Source: Letharia columbiana
Taxonomy: Eukaryota; Ascomycota; Lecanoromycetes; Lecanorales; Parmeliaceae
Length of the DNA: 64,000 nt
Assembly: GCF_014066305.1 (NCBI RefSeq)
Contig: NW_023501076.1
Span: forward strand, 248,001 to 312,000
Direction: 5' to 3'
The notes beneath the pieces are model-generated. The model was not told the origin of the DNA. It searched no databases and saw nothing but the letters and a program-made list of their open reading frames with translations. A program made the translations under genes and the position numbers. Of the stretch, positions 1-11,279 are shown in pieces (position 1 is the stretch's first letter; each line of letters starts with the position of its first letter).

Positions 1-966
1 AGGCCTATGAATTAAATTCATAATCATTTTTTTAATTAGGGCTATCCGACTGTCGAGCGATCTTTGATGAGCGAACTTTGGTAAGCGATATTTGAATTCC
101 TTGCGCTTTAATAATTATAAGACTAAATTTCAAAATCTTTAAAATTCGGAAGCACAAACAGCGCTTCAAAATTAAAAAAAACCTCAAATTTTAATAGAAA
201 ACAAAAAATCTATGTGTCAATAATATACACCTATTTTTTTGATAAGGGAGGCGTGATAGGCTGGCTGTTAGAATAAGTAACAGTTTCGTTAAGAATGGCA
301 ACGAGAATATTAAAGGCTAATTCAACAATAAAAGAATTTATAAACTTACTTTTACTTATAGAAATATAGATAATACTAATTATAGAACTATATAATTGAA
401 ATAATCTTCTTAAAATCTCTTCTTATTAAGTTCTCGTCGATAACTTAAATCGTTAAGATTATTACTTATTCTAATAGTTAGTTTAATAAAAGAGCGAGAT
501 TTTAATAATTACGATATTACTACTTATATATAAAGTATATATATATAAAGTATATATATATAAAGTATATATATATAAAGTATATATATATAAAGTATAT
601 ATATATAAAGTATATAGTAGCGATATTACTATATATATATAAGATATATAATTATAATATTACTATATATATAATAGCGATAATAATATATACTTAGATA
701 TATTATCGAAGTTATTCGTTTATAAAACGATAATAAGTATTAAGAGAATTATAAAGAAGAAAATAAGCGATCTTATAATTTAGCTAATCGAGTAAATTAG
801 TATATACGTAATTATATAAAATATCGTATATAGATTATAAAGCTATTTAAGAAATTTATTAAAATGCTAGAAATGCCAAGAATGCCAAGAGTTTTAGCGT
901 ATGTTTAGGACTTTCGATAATAACCTCCGTACTGTATTATTATCGATCTTCCTATATTAATTACAC
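1..966. other. AT-rich, gene-free, RIP-like DNA
   Basis: There is no supportable reading frame here. The sequence is very rich in A, T and TpA steps, unlike the genic parts of the window. It contains the short tandem array listed separately. The composition fits an old repeat degraded by repeat-induced point mutation, but I cannot name the parent repeat. Confidence 0.6.
536..618. repeat. 17-bp AT-rich tandem repeat
   Basis: About five near-perfect copies of a 17-base unit (AAAGTATATATATATAT) lie head to tail. They sit inside AT-rich DNA and have no coding potential. Confidence 0.85.
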
Positions 967-1269
967 TTAAATATAGATATTTGGTATTTTCTGCTTGGGT
1001 TGATTTGATAGTTGTAGTAACCTAACTAAGGGTATCCGATCTGGCTTATTCGATCTGAAATTTTCTCCGACCGTATTCGTGGACTTCTTGCCTAAAACAT
1101 CAGACGAAGCCGTGGGCGATTTCGAGCCGGGGTGTCTGCCTTCGCTGCGACCCCCTTTCGGTCCCGTGGCCCGTAGCCCCCGAAGGAATTTCCTACTACG
1201 CTGCGGAACGGGCGGGTAAGCTTCGGGGTTAAACCCCACCCCGAACCCCCCGTTCGCAGCGTATACCAC
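967..1269 (-). other. GC-rich island with a 100-codon open frame
   Basis: An abrupt GC-rich patch (about 1100–1270) sits inside AT-rich DNA. It stays open for 100 codons on the minus strand, with a Gly/Pro/Arg/Lys-rich predicted peptide. I do not recognise a domain. It could be an un-mutated fragment of a repeat, or chance. There is no splice or promoter support for a gene. Confidence 0.25.
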
Positions 1270-1439
1270 CGTTTCTAATCAAGTCGATGATAGCTTATCG
1301 CTATCATTACCTTCATTAACCCTCTCTTGAGTATTTTTTTCAATATCCTAGATGGATTTCATTATCTTATATTTATAATTTAATATGTTATTTGTAATTT
1401 TGTTCATAAATTTTACTTTAAGATTGAATTAGTAATTGC

Positions 1440-1726
1440 CCTATCTATATACGAGGATATTAAATTTAATAACTATCTATATATAGGGACGTAAAATCTA
1501 ATAGCTATCTATATATAGGAATATTAAACTTAAAAGCTATCTATATATAGGGATATTAAATTTAATAGCTATTTATATATGGGGATATGAAATCTAAAAG
1601 CTATCTAAGTACGGGGATATTAAATCTAATAGTTATCTATATATTAATATAGGGATATTAAACCTAATAATTATCTGTAGATAGAACGTGAACCTGAATG
1701 CTATCTGTATATAGGAATATTAAATC
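1440..1726. repeat. ~32-bp minisatellite, left part
   Basis: Roughly nine diverged copies of a unit of about 32 bases are present, of the form 'TAGCTATCTATATATAGGG' followed by 'ATATTAAATCTAA'. The array is interrupted at 1727 by a TIR element and resumes at 2137 with one more unit. It was therefore one continuous array before the insertion. Confidence 0.8.
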
Positions 1727-2136
1727 GGGATTATTCATCCCCAACTATGATTTTATTCTCCCCTCTTACTTTTCTACCCCTTACCAAAATAGGTTTTTGT
1801 GTTGGTTTTGGGTTGATTTGTAGTTGTCTTTTTTTTTAGTTCTTTTTTGAGTATAAAATGTGATACCATCACTTGTATTGTTATCCCTTACCTTAAATCA
1901 TTAGGGGTATTTAGGTGTTCCGCTACCTCCCCAACTGTTGTCCCAGTTACCGCTAAGGGTTGAATAGGGGTGTTTATAATTCACGCTGCGCTCCCCGGGG
2001 CCCCGGGGTATTTACCACCCGCCCTATAGATGGCATTCAAATCTCCCCCTTATGGTTTTAAAATGCTCTCATTCTCCCCGTTGGGGTTAATGTGTGGGGT
2101 TTTTGTAGGATCGTAGTTTGGGGTTGAAATGTTTCC
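1727..2136. mobile_element. Mutator-like TIR element (MITE), copy 1, degenerate
   Basis: This 410-bp non-coding element aligns end to end with the better preserved copy at 51557–52486, apart from an insertion in that copy. Shared landmarks include the core 'AGGGTTGAATAGGGGTGTTT' (about 1957–1976) and 'CGCCCTATAGATGGCA' (about 2020–2035), plus weakened terminal inverted repeats. It is flanked by ATATTAAATC (1717–1726) and ATATTGAATC (2137–2146). That is a 9/10 match and the length expected for a Mutator-superfamily target duplication. It carries no transposase. Confidence 0.7.
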
Positions 2137-2170
2137 ATATTGAATCTAATAGCAATCTGTATACAGGGAC
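2137..2170. repeat. ~32-bp minisatellite, right remnant
   Basis: One further unit (GAATCTAATAGCAATCTG…) of the array at 1440–1726 resumes directly after the TIR element. This confirms that the element inserted into the array. Confidence 0.65.
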
Positions 2171-2894
2171 AGGGAGGGATCAAAACCGAACAAAGAGCCA
2201 ACTCGGTGCTCGTACACTCGTGGATAGTGTGTTTTTGTTCTATTTGAAATGGTGGTTATGTCATGAAAGGCCTTAAAGCTCCCGGGACTACTGTGGCGAG
2301 CTGGCGGAGTGGGATGTGTTGGTGGATGGATGGGGGTTCGGCACTCGAGTTCGGTAAGCTGGTTTCGTTGTTTTTCGGACGGGATGGGTTGGAAGAGTCG
2401 TATGGTCTACTTTTCTACCGAAGGAGCTGGGTATGTGTGCGTGAAAAGGAGGGGTTTTGCATTGTGTTGCCTGCAGTAGGGGCTCATAAGTCACCTTAGC
2501 ATAACCTGCTATTTGCGCGTCTAGTTCAGATATAACAGTAACGGAGCCATGCACACAGACGTGCAGACGGGCGCGCATGGGGGTGTTGATGTAACGTTTT
2601 GCATATTGCATAAGAGCATCCAACGCAGTGGCTGTTCACCTCTCAGAGCCGAAGAACGGATCATATCATACCGGGCAAAACACAAAAGGAAGCGGTGATG
2701 ACAGGCAAAAGACATTCTCTTCAGACAAATGGTCTTTGTGGGCCCGCTGTTCGCTAACGCCGGTTCCACGCGGCATGGTCTTCGCGCTTGGTAACTGGGA
2801 ATGACTTTTGCCTTCTCGATCCGAAAGCGCCGGCGCCACCAACCTAGCCTCATGCCACTCTCTTCGGGAGACCATCGACGGGCATCTCTTCCTA
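2171..2894. other. Intergenic, no gene seen
   Basis: Several frames are open by chance on both strands. None shows a recognisable domain, consistent splice sites or a credible start. This is the 3' flank of the minus-strand gene at 2895–4169. Confidence 0.5.
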
Positions 2895-4169
2895 TTAGAG
2901 CAGCCCACTCCATGGCTCTCTGTGCCTGTACGGCTTCATGATGTCCTTTAGGTATGCTTCGAGCGTGCATCTCGTAGTCTGGGGCATATCCTGAAGCCTG
3001 GCCTCCATCGCGTCAACCTGTCCATCGGCGCCTTCGTGGCCACGCTGTAGGCAGAGGACCACGCGGAATTCTTTTGCTGCTTGGATATCGTTACGTTCGG
3101 CGACCAATGCTAAGCCTCTGTTGTAGTAGATCATGCTGTAGTCGTGGCTCCTTAGGCCAGTAGATTGGGCGTTTTGGATGGTTATATCGAGCAATTCTCG
3201 AGCCCTCTTTGGGATACCCGCCTTCGTCAAGCAATTGGCGCATTCAGTGGAGAAGTTGATCAGCTTGCCCTTCAATTCTGCAATGCTTCGGGGGTTCGCG
3301 CCGCTCAGATGCTTGGTCCAGCTTTGGCTAAAAAAGGACTGCAGTAAAGCCCAGCCGGCCAGATAGATATCTGCGGCGTCCAGCAAATGCCTAAGAGCTA
3401 GCTGGAGATCCCCGCGCTCTTTGTACCTGTCAGCTCTCTCTGAGAACTCTTGAACATGTCGTATCGGTCTCTTCATGTGGGCAAGCAGCTCTGAATACAC
3501 AGCGAAGGAGTAAAATCCAGAGATCGTGATCTGCCCCATGCCTCGTATGTCGCGGCAACAATCTAAGAGTACGTCATGGGTACGTGGATTTAGCATTGCT
3601 TGCGCATCGAAATGTAGGTTGATTTCAGGGTAACGAGTGGGAGGAATGTCAACGAAGAAAAAGTGCACGTCCTGCTGGGTAATGAGCATCATGATCTTGT
3701 CCCTTCGAGGGAGAAACCCTCCGTCCCTCAGTTCTATCCGTAGAACTGGTGTGCCAGGGAAACGTTGCAAGTGCTGCATCGAGACCCGTGGATACAACAT
3801 CTGACGGAAATCTTGGAGAAGCCCACTGCTCTTACCCAAAAAATTCTCACCCTCATCCGCTGTCAACAAAACCCAATTTGTCTCCTTGTAGAGGACCCTC
3901 GATGCTTCTTCGTGCACTTGTTTGCTGGCTCGGAGGATCATGGGCTGGAGCGAATAAGGGCTCTCAGCTCTACCCTTCCAGGCTGTGGTCGCGCGGCTGA
4001 TCCGACATTTGTCAGGAAGGAGCAGCTCGCGGTAGATCCTATCACGAAGCTCTTGGGGCAAGTTCATGGCCCGGAAAGGCTTTAAGGTCTCCGAATCTGG
4101 ATCCTGGGGAGGCGTCGTGCCTTTCAACATGTCAGGGCTGGCTGCATTCAGAGCAGTGTACCCATTCAT
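2895..4169 (-). CDS. F-box-like (2EXR-type) protein with TPR-like C-terminal half
   Basis: This is an intact single-exon gene of 424 codons with a true ATG at 4169. Residues about 35–105 have the pattern common in fungal F-box/2EXR proteins: 'LPQELRDRIYRELLLP', then 'ILRASKQVHEEASRVLY'. In this family that block follows a short variable leader and probably recruits a partner, possibly an SCF ubiquitin ligase. From about residue 235 onward the protein is helical and resembles tetratricopeptide repeats (for example 'ERADRYKERGDLQLALRHLL', and 'YYNRGLALVAERNDIQAAKE' near 360). I see no signal peptide or membrane segment. The target is unknown. Its 5' side faces a 600-base gap shared with the 3' end of the NACHT pseudogene. 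Confidence 0.75.
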   Translation of the reverse strand: MNGYTALNAASPDMLKGTTPPQDPDSETLKPFRAMNLPQELRDRIYRELLLPDKCRISRATTAWKGRAESPYSLQPMILRASKQVHEEASRVLYKETNWVLLTADEGENFLGKSSGLLQDFRQMLYPRVSMQHLQRFPGTPVLRIELRDGGFLPRRDKIMMLITQQDVHFFFVDIPPTRYPEINLHFDAQAMLNPRTHDVLLDCCRDIRGMGQITISGFYSFAVYSELLAHMKRPIRHVQEFSERADRYKERGDLQLALRHLLDAADIYLAGWALLQSFFSQSWTKHLSGANPRSIAELKGKLINFSTECANCLTKAGIPKRARELLDITIQNAQSTGLRSHDYSMIYYNRGLALVAERNDIQAAKEFRVVLCLQRGHEGADGQVDAMEARLQDMPQTTRCTLEAYLKDIMKPYRHREPWSGLL

Positions 4170-4768
4170 GCGTGGTCAGGATCCAGCTCACCTTTGATCG
4201 TGCCTGGATCAAGGTGAAGTTCCAGCTGACTTTCCGCCTTATCGGAACTCATCTCGAACTCCGAGGTAGGTAATGGTAATGATGCGTTAGAAGAATTGGT
4301 GTGCATTAATCTGGTAGCTGATGCTTGTGAATGATTTCACGATCGGGAAAACATGCGCTTTGTTGATGTTGACTTGTATTAGAGTAAGGGCGATGATTGG
4401 GAAAGAGCAAGCATACTAGTGTTGCGGAAAAGCCGCAGCTAGTCAGATGTGCTGATGTAAATACTGTAACTTATCTGGCTCCCTAAGCTCCCCGATTGCC
4501 ATTTAGCTTCTAGAATGGCACCGCTATGATTATTCGTCCAATCCCTTTCCAAAGAGATATTCAAGATCCTTGCCTAAAGCGCGAGGGATAAGACAATTGA
4601 GGTTCTTGGAGCCTCTGCCTAACCCTTTCTCAATACCAGTTCATACTGATCAGTATTCAGGTTCTTGTCGTCGTGCTCGAGCCAGATATCCGCGTAATCG
4701 GCAGCCAAGAGTCGCTTGATCCCCAGGCCAGGATACTGGCAGCTCTGAATGGCCATGGAATGGAACAA
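4170..4768. other. Intergenic: promoter side of the 2895–4169 gene
   Basis: No gene is seen here. It must hold the promoter of the minus-strand F-box-like gene, whose ATG is at 4169, and the terminator of the NACHT-WD40 pseudogene, which ends at 4769. No recognisable regulatory motif was identified. Confidence 0.4.
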
Positions 4769-7700
4769 TCACCACTGCCGTCTAAGCGCACTCTTGATAA
4801 CAGCAACCTCCCCATAATGCGAACAGAGAAACGTGCCGTTGTCCATCACCAGACACAAACCCAACGTTTCAGCATTGAGCCAATCTCTTGGTATGAAGAA
4901 GTGTCTTTCCAAGTACAGACCCATGAGTCGTTGTCAAGATACACCATCCTTTGCCCAGGGAGGATCCCCAGCGGCTTCCGGATGCATGAAAAAGTGCTTG
5001 GGGGAATATCAATGGTCGAGACCGTTTCTTCGTCCCTCGGGCGTCCTGGGATCAGGGGTCGATTTTTGATGAATACGAAGTTCGACTGCGTGAGGAAGGC
5101 CAGGGAAGCCCGAGTCGTGTGTAGCATAATGTATTTTCTGTCCTGGCAAAGGACCACGTTCTCAACTGCCAAAACAATTTCGATTTGGCTCATACCGGCG
5201 GGAGAAGATCGTCTGACTGAACGCTGGCTCTCCTCGTGATCGCTCGAGACGCTCAGTATGGGCGGCGTGCTATCGAACCGGATGGTCCTTAAGATATCTC
5301 CTCCCTTCCAGGTCCGGAAGGTTAGCATTGCTCACATCAAAGTCAAGAAATTGTTGGTCATTTTGTGTGTCTTCCTTTGGATTGTTCATGAACCATCTGT
5401 CAGTCCTATTCCGCACACCTCCAAAATTTCCGAGACAATTGCCGCCATGCACACCCCAGATTTCCCCCGAAGAAACACCGGCGATCAGGAAAAATTTGGA
5501 GTCGAGACTGAAGAGGAGCTGATGCACTCCATCCGTGCTCTTGATCTCTCGTACCAACTCCACTTGGAAGGGCGTTGACCGTGACCTGCCTTTCGTGGAT
5601 TGGAAGATCCCTACCTCACCACCGATCTTGGAGTAGGCAATGAAATTGCCACACTGGCTGAACTCAATTAGGTCAATAGTCAAAGAGCGTCGTGAACGAT
5701 ATATCTCCAATTTGCTGCCTAGAACGTCGAACAGTTCTAGAACGCCAACCTCGTTGCCTGCGCAATACAACGACTGCTCCGAGTTGGCAGCCAGTGCAGT
5801 GACCAGGTCCGCAGTCTCAGCGCATACCTCGGAGGCTGAAGAAGTCTGTGTGGTGATCCCTGCCTCACTTTCTTTTTCGCTCGCTCGCTCATCGATCTCA
5901 GTAAGTCGGATGAGGACGTTAGGCTCCCAACATTGCAGGCCGAACCGCTAAGGTCGTAAAAGCGCCCATGGTCCGGACTAAAGCAGAGACCGGTGATGCC
6001 TGGCTCACAGGATAATTGATAGATGAACGCGAAATGCTGAAAATTCCAGACTTGGATAATACCAGTGATGTCGCTGGTGATGAAGAGCGCTACGTCGGGG
6101 GAAAACTCGAATTCGGAAGCTCGGGCTCGCACTTCTAGGCTACCACCTTCAGATGGACTCCATTTGAACACGCATCCGTCGTTATAGAGGCCAAAGAATT
6201 CGCCCTGCCTTGGATTTGGATGCCATAGAACCCTATCGACACCAGCCCAAGCATCGGTAAGGGCTTTCCAGTCGGTAACACGCCTGCATCTGGCAACAGG
6301 TCGTGCTTCTGATATGCTCCGAACAATTGAAGGATAGCCTCGACAAGCTACAGCGACCTCTGACCTGTTTGGACTGAATGATACGTACCGTGGAGCGTTG
6401 GCGTTAGTCCCTGAAATTGGTGTTTCCAACGCGAGAAGGTGGTGATTGACCAATTGCCATCCTGGCTTCGAATTTTGGAGGTCCAGCTTCCGTATAGTTT
6501 TGTCATAGCCACCAAGCAGAACAGCTGTATCATTGTCAGTGAAGCTGAGTGCAAGAGCTTTCCAATCTTGCGGATTTGGAACGGAAAATTTGAGTCGTCC
6601 TAGTGCGATCGACCACACTTTTTTGAATAGTAGCGATACGTGACCAATGTTTCAACCGCGATGTTGGGTGCTATCTCGAAAACGAATTCGCAATGATCGA
6701 GACGTCGTATCTCCCTCAAGGCCAATGCGTCACACAGAATGATGATTCCCGACGTGGTCAGGATGCAAATGTAATGAGTGACACACTCTATCTGCAAAGC
6801 TTGGAGTAATACCCCAAGGGAAATCTTGGCCAAACAATCATCCCAAGATGGATCAGTCAAGCCTGTCACTGTCGGAGAAGAGGAGTGATCCTTCTTCCCG
6901 TGTCGTCGATAAATTACGGATTCCTTTGGGCAGAATGGTGGTATAAGCTTGTAGATAGCACTCGATTCCTGGCTTAGATTTCGACCAAACTTCGCCAAGA
7001 CTTTGAGAAGGTCTGCAGCCCAGGAGTCAAGAAGCTCTAAATCCTCGATGCACTCCTTGTGGGGGACATCGTCTGCATGCATCTTACGTTTCTTGCTGGC
7101 GAACGCGTGCAAATACTCTGATGCTTGGACTAAGATCTTCAATTGGTCGAAATATGCGAGGGCGTGGATCCATGTGAGGACGTAAGAACCGCGAAAGAAC
7201 TTGGCTAAGAGCGGTAAAAGAGACGTGGAGGATGGTCGGCTCAAGCGGCTCAAGTCGAGGTGGTAGGGCCAGCATGTTGTTGCATATTGTAGAAATGATG
7301 AGGCCGTTAGCGCTGCAGTCTGTCCTACGTTCGCTTTCAAGTGCGGATCTAGAAGGTACACGAGCGACCTAGTAAACAGCTGCCTATGAGCTTCAAGCGC
7401 AGTGATGGAAAATTCGAGGTCTGGAGTTTTGAGAAGGTAGTCACGAGCTGTCTGATGAACCATGGCCACGTGGGAGCTGCCGTCAATGACAACAAATTGT
7501 CCGCAAACCTCTCCGATAGCATGACAAAGGTCCAGAACCGCCGAAAATTCTGCTTCCAGTGCTTGCGAGAGCTCAAGAAGAGATAGCGCGTCTCGCGCAA
7601 GCTGCCCAAGTCAAGATATGCTTGGCCAAATCCTTGTCCCCCTCTCTAAGGTCTCGGGCTATGTTCATTTCCATACGTTGGTAGAGCGGCTCCATTCCCG

Positions 7701-8495
7701 AGGGTATCTCGTTCAGGGTTTTCTCAACTGCTTCCTCGGTGAAGCACTTCATAATCTCTTGCATGGCCCGGGTAACCCATAAAAAATTCCCGGAAGCTCT
7801 TTGGAGAACTCTCTTCAGCACTCTCTGCTTTAAAATCTCGGTGCCGCGCAGATACCGGAGCTCTTTGCGCACGAAATGGTGGATGTCGCTCTCCTGGGCT
7901 TCGAACGCTTTACCCCGGAAGTTGACGACGCCTTCAATGCGACCAAAGGCCAGGGAGAGATTCTCCGTGTACCGGCTAAGCAGAAGAAGATGTACAGGAA
8001 TGGCAGCCTTCGAAATCCCAGCAAAGATTTTCAACAAAGTCTGGTAAGGATCTGAGTCGTCCAAAGCATCGACGACCCAGTACAAAGGTACCTGCAGATC
8101 CATCTTAAACATACCTCCCACAAAGACTCTGTTCAATATAGTTCGAGCATCAGACTTTTCGAGCCTCACGCCATGATCGTGGAGGTCACTGAGTTTTCTC
8201 CTGAAGTCTGGCAGCTGCTGCGACACATGATACGCAAGTGATCGTAGGAGAGCATTTGGTGAGCGTTTGGTGTGGTCTCCAAACCGGAAGAAAAAGTAGC
8301 TGCAGGGCATGTCCAGGGACTCGAGGTACTCGATGATGAAAGTTGAGAGAACTGATTTTCCGCTGGCTGAATGGCCATATAGCCAGAGGATCTTAGAACT
8401 CGATGTGTGTTCTACCCAGTCCTTGAAAAAGAAATCGTATTTGATCCAATCACATGTGCCAGTCAGCCATCGATCGTGAAAAAAGTCGAAATCGT
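4769..8495 (-). pseudogene. NACHT–WD40 (NLR/STAND-type) pseudogene with five frameshifts
   Basis: Read on the minus strand, the pieces form one STAND protein of about 1,240 residues, the usual size for fungal NACHT-WD40 proteins. In this family these are signalling ATPases linked to heterokaryon incompatibility and non-self recognition. Seen in order: a 'GTCDWI' motif, P-loop 'GHSASGKS' (about 8345–8370), Walker-B-like 'YWVVDALDDSD' (about 8060–8090), the 'ARDYLL' helix region (about 7440), and degenerate WD40 blades to a stop at 4769. The frame changes near 7585, at an A6 run (6619–6624), near 5930, near 5320 and near 4905. Each time the homologous reading continues one base out of phase. 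No canonical intron explains these shifts. There are no in-frame nonsense codons between them. The N-terminal effector domain upstream of 8495 could not be placed. Single-base sequencing errors are the main alternative to genuine decay. Confidence 0.8.
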
Positions 8496-10633
8496 CTTAC
8501 GGGCCTTCAGTACAACAAAGCGCTCAAAGTGTTTAGATCTTTTTGGGGTCCTCTGGAGAGCCATTGCGGATGATATTTGACCCTACGTATGGTAAGCTGT
8601 GCGCTTCAACTTGACTTATGTCCACTTGCTAGCCTCGCGAAAGCGTCCTACAAGGGTGCTCAAGACGTTTCGAACGCAGACAAAGTCGGGGTCTTGTCGA
8701 TCGGAGAACTTGCATACACCGTGATGATTGCAATCAGAGATTTCGAGACTTTTCCCGGATAACCAAGGACCGACGTCTCTTTGTTGAGAACAAGCTACCA
8801 TATGTTGCATTAGCTGTTATCTATTCGAGTATGAGCCAAAGATACTGACCAGCCCTGGATGTGTCTGCTTAGTCTCATAGAATGAATAGATGTGCGATTT
8901 CGGGGTTATACAGCTATGGAGCTTCGGCATGGAACCAAACCGCGCGGATCATTGCGGAACTTACAGACAAAAGCGAAAAATGCTTCTTTGTCAAGCTAAA
9001 TCACCAAAATATCGCAGTCTCTGGTCCAGACCCATGATCAGAGAACAATGGTGATTATACTTAGTGCCACGAAGGTGAACGAGGCAAGGCGATGGTCGTA
9101 GGAGAGTACGAGTCGGAGCTCGATATCCATCGCAGTATGCCAGATTTCATATCCAAACCGTACAAATGGGGATAATGCAAGAAGGCTCTGCCTCCAACAT
9201 ATTTCATACTCCAGGACTTTTGTGACATGAGCACGCATCTTCCAGAGCTCACCCAATTCTGCGCGAAGCTAGCAAAGTTACACGCTTCCACTTATTCACC
9301 AGCCGGCAAGTTTGGCTATCATGTAGCTCGGGACATGGCGAAGCGAAAACGTCAGATTCAGATCAATACCTGCGGAATTTTGGGCTGTCGGAACCGGCTG
9401 ACGAATTCGACGATCGCAATCGCCTATACTGCCTTCCACATAACATCAGCCACTCTATACACCGGCCAGGCTCGTATGTCCGAGATAAGTATGTTGGAGA
9501 GCATGTCGAGCAGAATTTCCATTGCTGATCGTATGTAGGGCCCTCGAAGATAAGCTCTTCCTCATCAACAAGTATGGTCCTGAGGGGACGGCTAGTCTGT
9601 TGGAATTCAGCATCTCAGCCCTGTTATGCTTGGCAAGGACTATAAGTAGCAGTACTCCTCCATAGAAAACAAAAGCCGTCATCAAATTCAACAGGGTCGG
9701 ATTTGACGTCTGCGAGGGACCTCCCATAGGAAATAAAACCACTTGTGAGCGTCCTATTCAAGGCATGCTTGCTCAGTCGTATTGATGCCTCAAGATACCA
9801 ACCTGCCCCGAACTTGGGTATGGTTCCCAAGCGAACGGTCGATCAGTGAGATATGGAACGTCTGCTAGCTAACGACATTGTTCCGGTCTACCACAGAGCA
9901 TGCAGCTCAAATCGGTCCTCAGGATTTGGGGTGTCACGAGGAACCACTCTTGCTCTATGGGGCGGAGCAGCCAGTAGAACGTTGGGGCAGAGCGCACGCA
10001 TAAAGAGATTTTTTTTTGCTCTCTCTCATGTCGAGTCTGTAGGGCACACGGACAACGGAGCATCGTGGAGTGACGATGTAACCGAAGAGCGCTCGCACGC
10101 CCCCCCCCCCCCCACCATGGCACGTCTTCGAGGCAATCGACGTCTTTTCACCGGGTGATCTTGCGACGCCAGATCAGAAAGCTAAGATTAATAGAAGCCC
10201 AAGTTCAAATCCAGGACCAACAGGATTGATATCCCCGTAGAAAACATATTAAGGACCCAGATGATATGACTTCAATTTAAGGCAGATTATGACGATCGGA
10301 TACACGACTCATAGGGCTGACTAGGCTTCGCTGACCAAATTTCCATTCTATACAGATTTGTGTCCCTAATGAGACTCAAATGTATGTTCGTTCTGACAGC
10401 AAGTAGTTATTTCAGTACTCGGCTCATGGGACTGTTCTCCATGGCGCGTAGAGGATAATGGGTAGAAATGTGCTAGGCCCCATGCAAAATGAAGTGCTCA
10501 GCTTCAGGGCCAAGTAGATCAAGGCTTCCGATCTCTTGTGAGCATGGTCGACGGCCACTTGGCTTCTCTGATAGAAATACAGCGCGGATCTTCACCATTT
10601 CCATTACAGAGTTCTCCGCTACTTTGAACCATC
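8496..10633. other. 2.1-kb region without a confident gene
   Basis: Part of 8500–8880 probably held the 5' exon of the NACHT gene, but no frame could be joined convincingly. On the minus strand, 9038–9830 contains scattered hydrophobic open segments, for example around 9455–9740 and 9038–9256. These could be the remains of a membrane protein, but frames break repeatedly. A run of 13 C lies at about 10100. The 3' flank of MIC19 closes the region. Confidence 0.4.
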
Positions 10634-11279
10634 CTATTCTAAAACCCTCCCCAGAAAAGCCCCTTCCAACCTTCCGACCTCTCTTCTGAAGGTCTCCACC
10701 TCCTTCCAACAGTCCAACGGCCTCCGATCATTCAGCCTCAGACATGCCACTACTTTTTCTTTTGCCTTATTGACTTCTGTATCTTTCATTATATCCTCTT
10801 TCAGCTGCCTCTCTTTTAGCTTACTCTTCAGCTTCTCAATCTCTTCTTGCACCTTCACTCTACTCAGATCCCTTGTCCTATCCCCTTCTGCCTTGGCTTT
10901 GTGATCCGGGCCACCCGAAGAAGACGTTTGGTCTGGGATAGTGGTCGAAGGGGTGTTGGTGCTTTCGGTAGTAGAATCGGGCGTAGAAGAGATGCGGGCT
11001 TCGAGATCCGTGAGCTCTTGGGTTGTCTCGGCGTCTAGACGGGCCAGCTCGGCGGTGACGCGGGACTGGATGTGCAGTTCTAGGTCTTTGGCACGGGTGC
11101 TGTCGGTTTCGGGACTGGCTTGGAGAGCATTGACGAGGTCTTGAGAGAAGCGGACCGGAGTTTCGCTGGAGTTGATTAGCGGTGGAATTCGCTGATGTTA
11201 GAAGTGCAACTATAGATTCTGACCTAGAGAAGACATGTTGGGTACTCGAAGGGGCTGGTTTTGAGGGACCCGAGCCCAT
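10634..11279 (-). CDS. MIC19: MICOS complex subunit MIC19 (CHCH-type)
   Basis: This is a mitochondrial inner-membrane organising protein of the MICOS complex at crista junctions. There are two exons: 11224–11279 and 10634–11165. They are separated by a 58-base intron that starts GTCAGA, ends CTCCAG and has a GCTAATC branch site. The product is 195 residues. The N-terminus MGSGPSKP fits the myristoylation consensus seen in Mic19/CHCHD3. The block 'ETPVRFSQDLVNALQ' follows directly after the intron and is typical of fungal Mic19. The centre is a coiled coil ('VQEEIEKLKSKLKERQLKED'). The C-terminus has a C-X10-C pair (CLRLNDRRPLDC) and a final 'WKEVETFRREVGRLE' helix, the CHCH-like end of the family. 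Length and order match the family, and I see no defect. Confidence 0.88.

Noticed and set aside
10201..10220. tRNA-like 'GTTCAAATCC' T-loop sequence
   Set aside because: No matching acceptor, D-arm or anticodon stem could be found around it.
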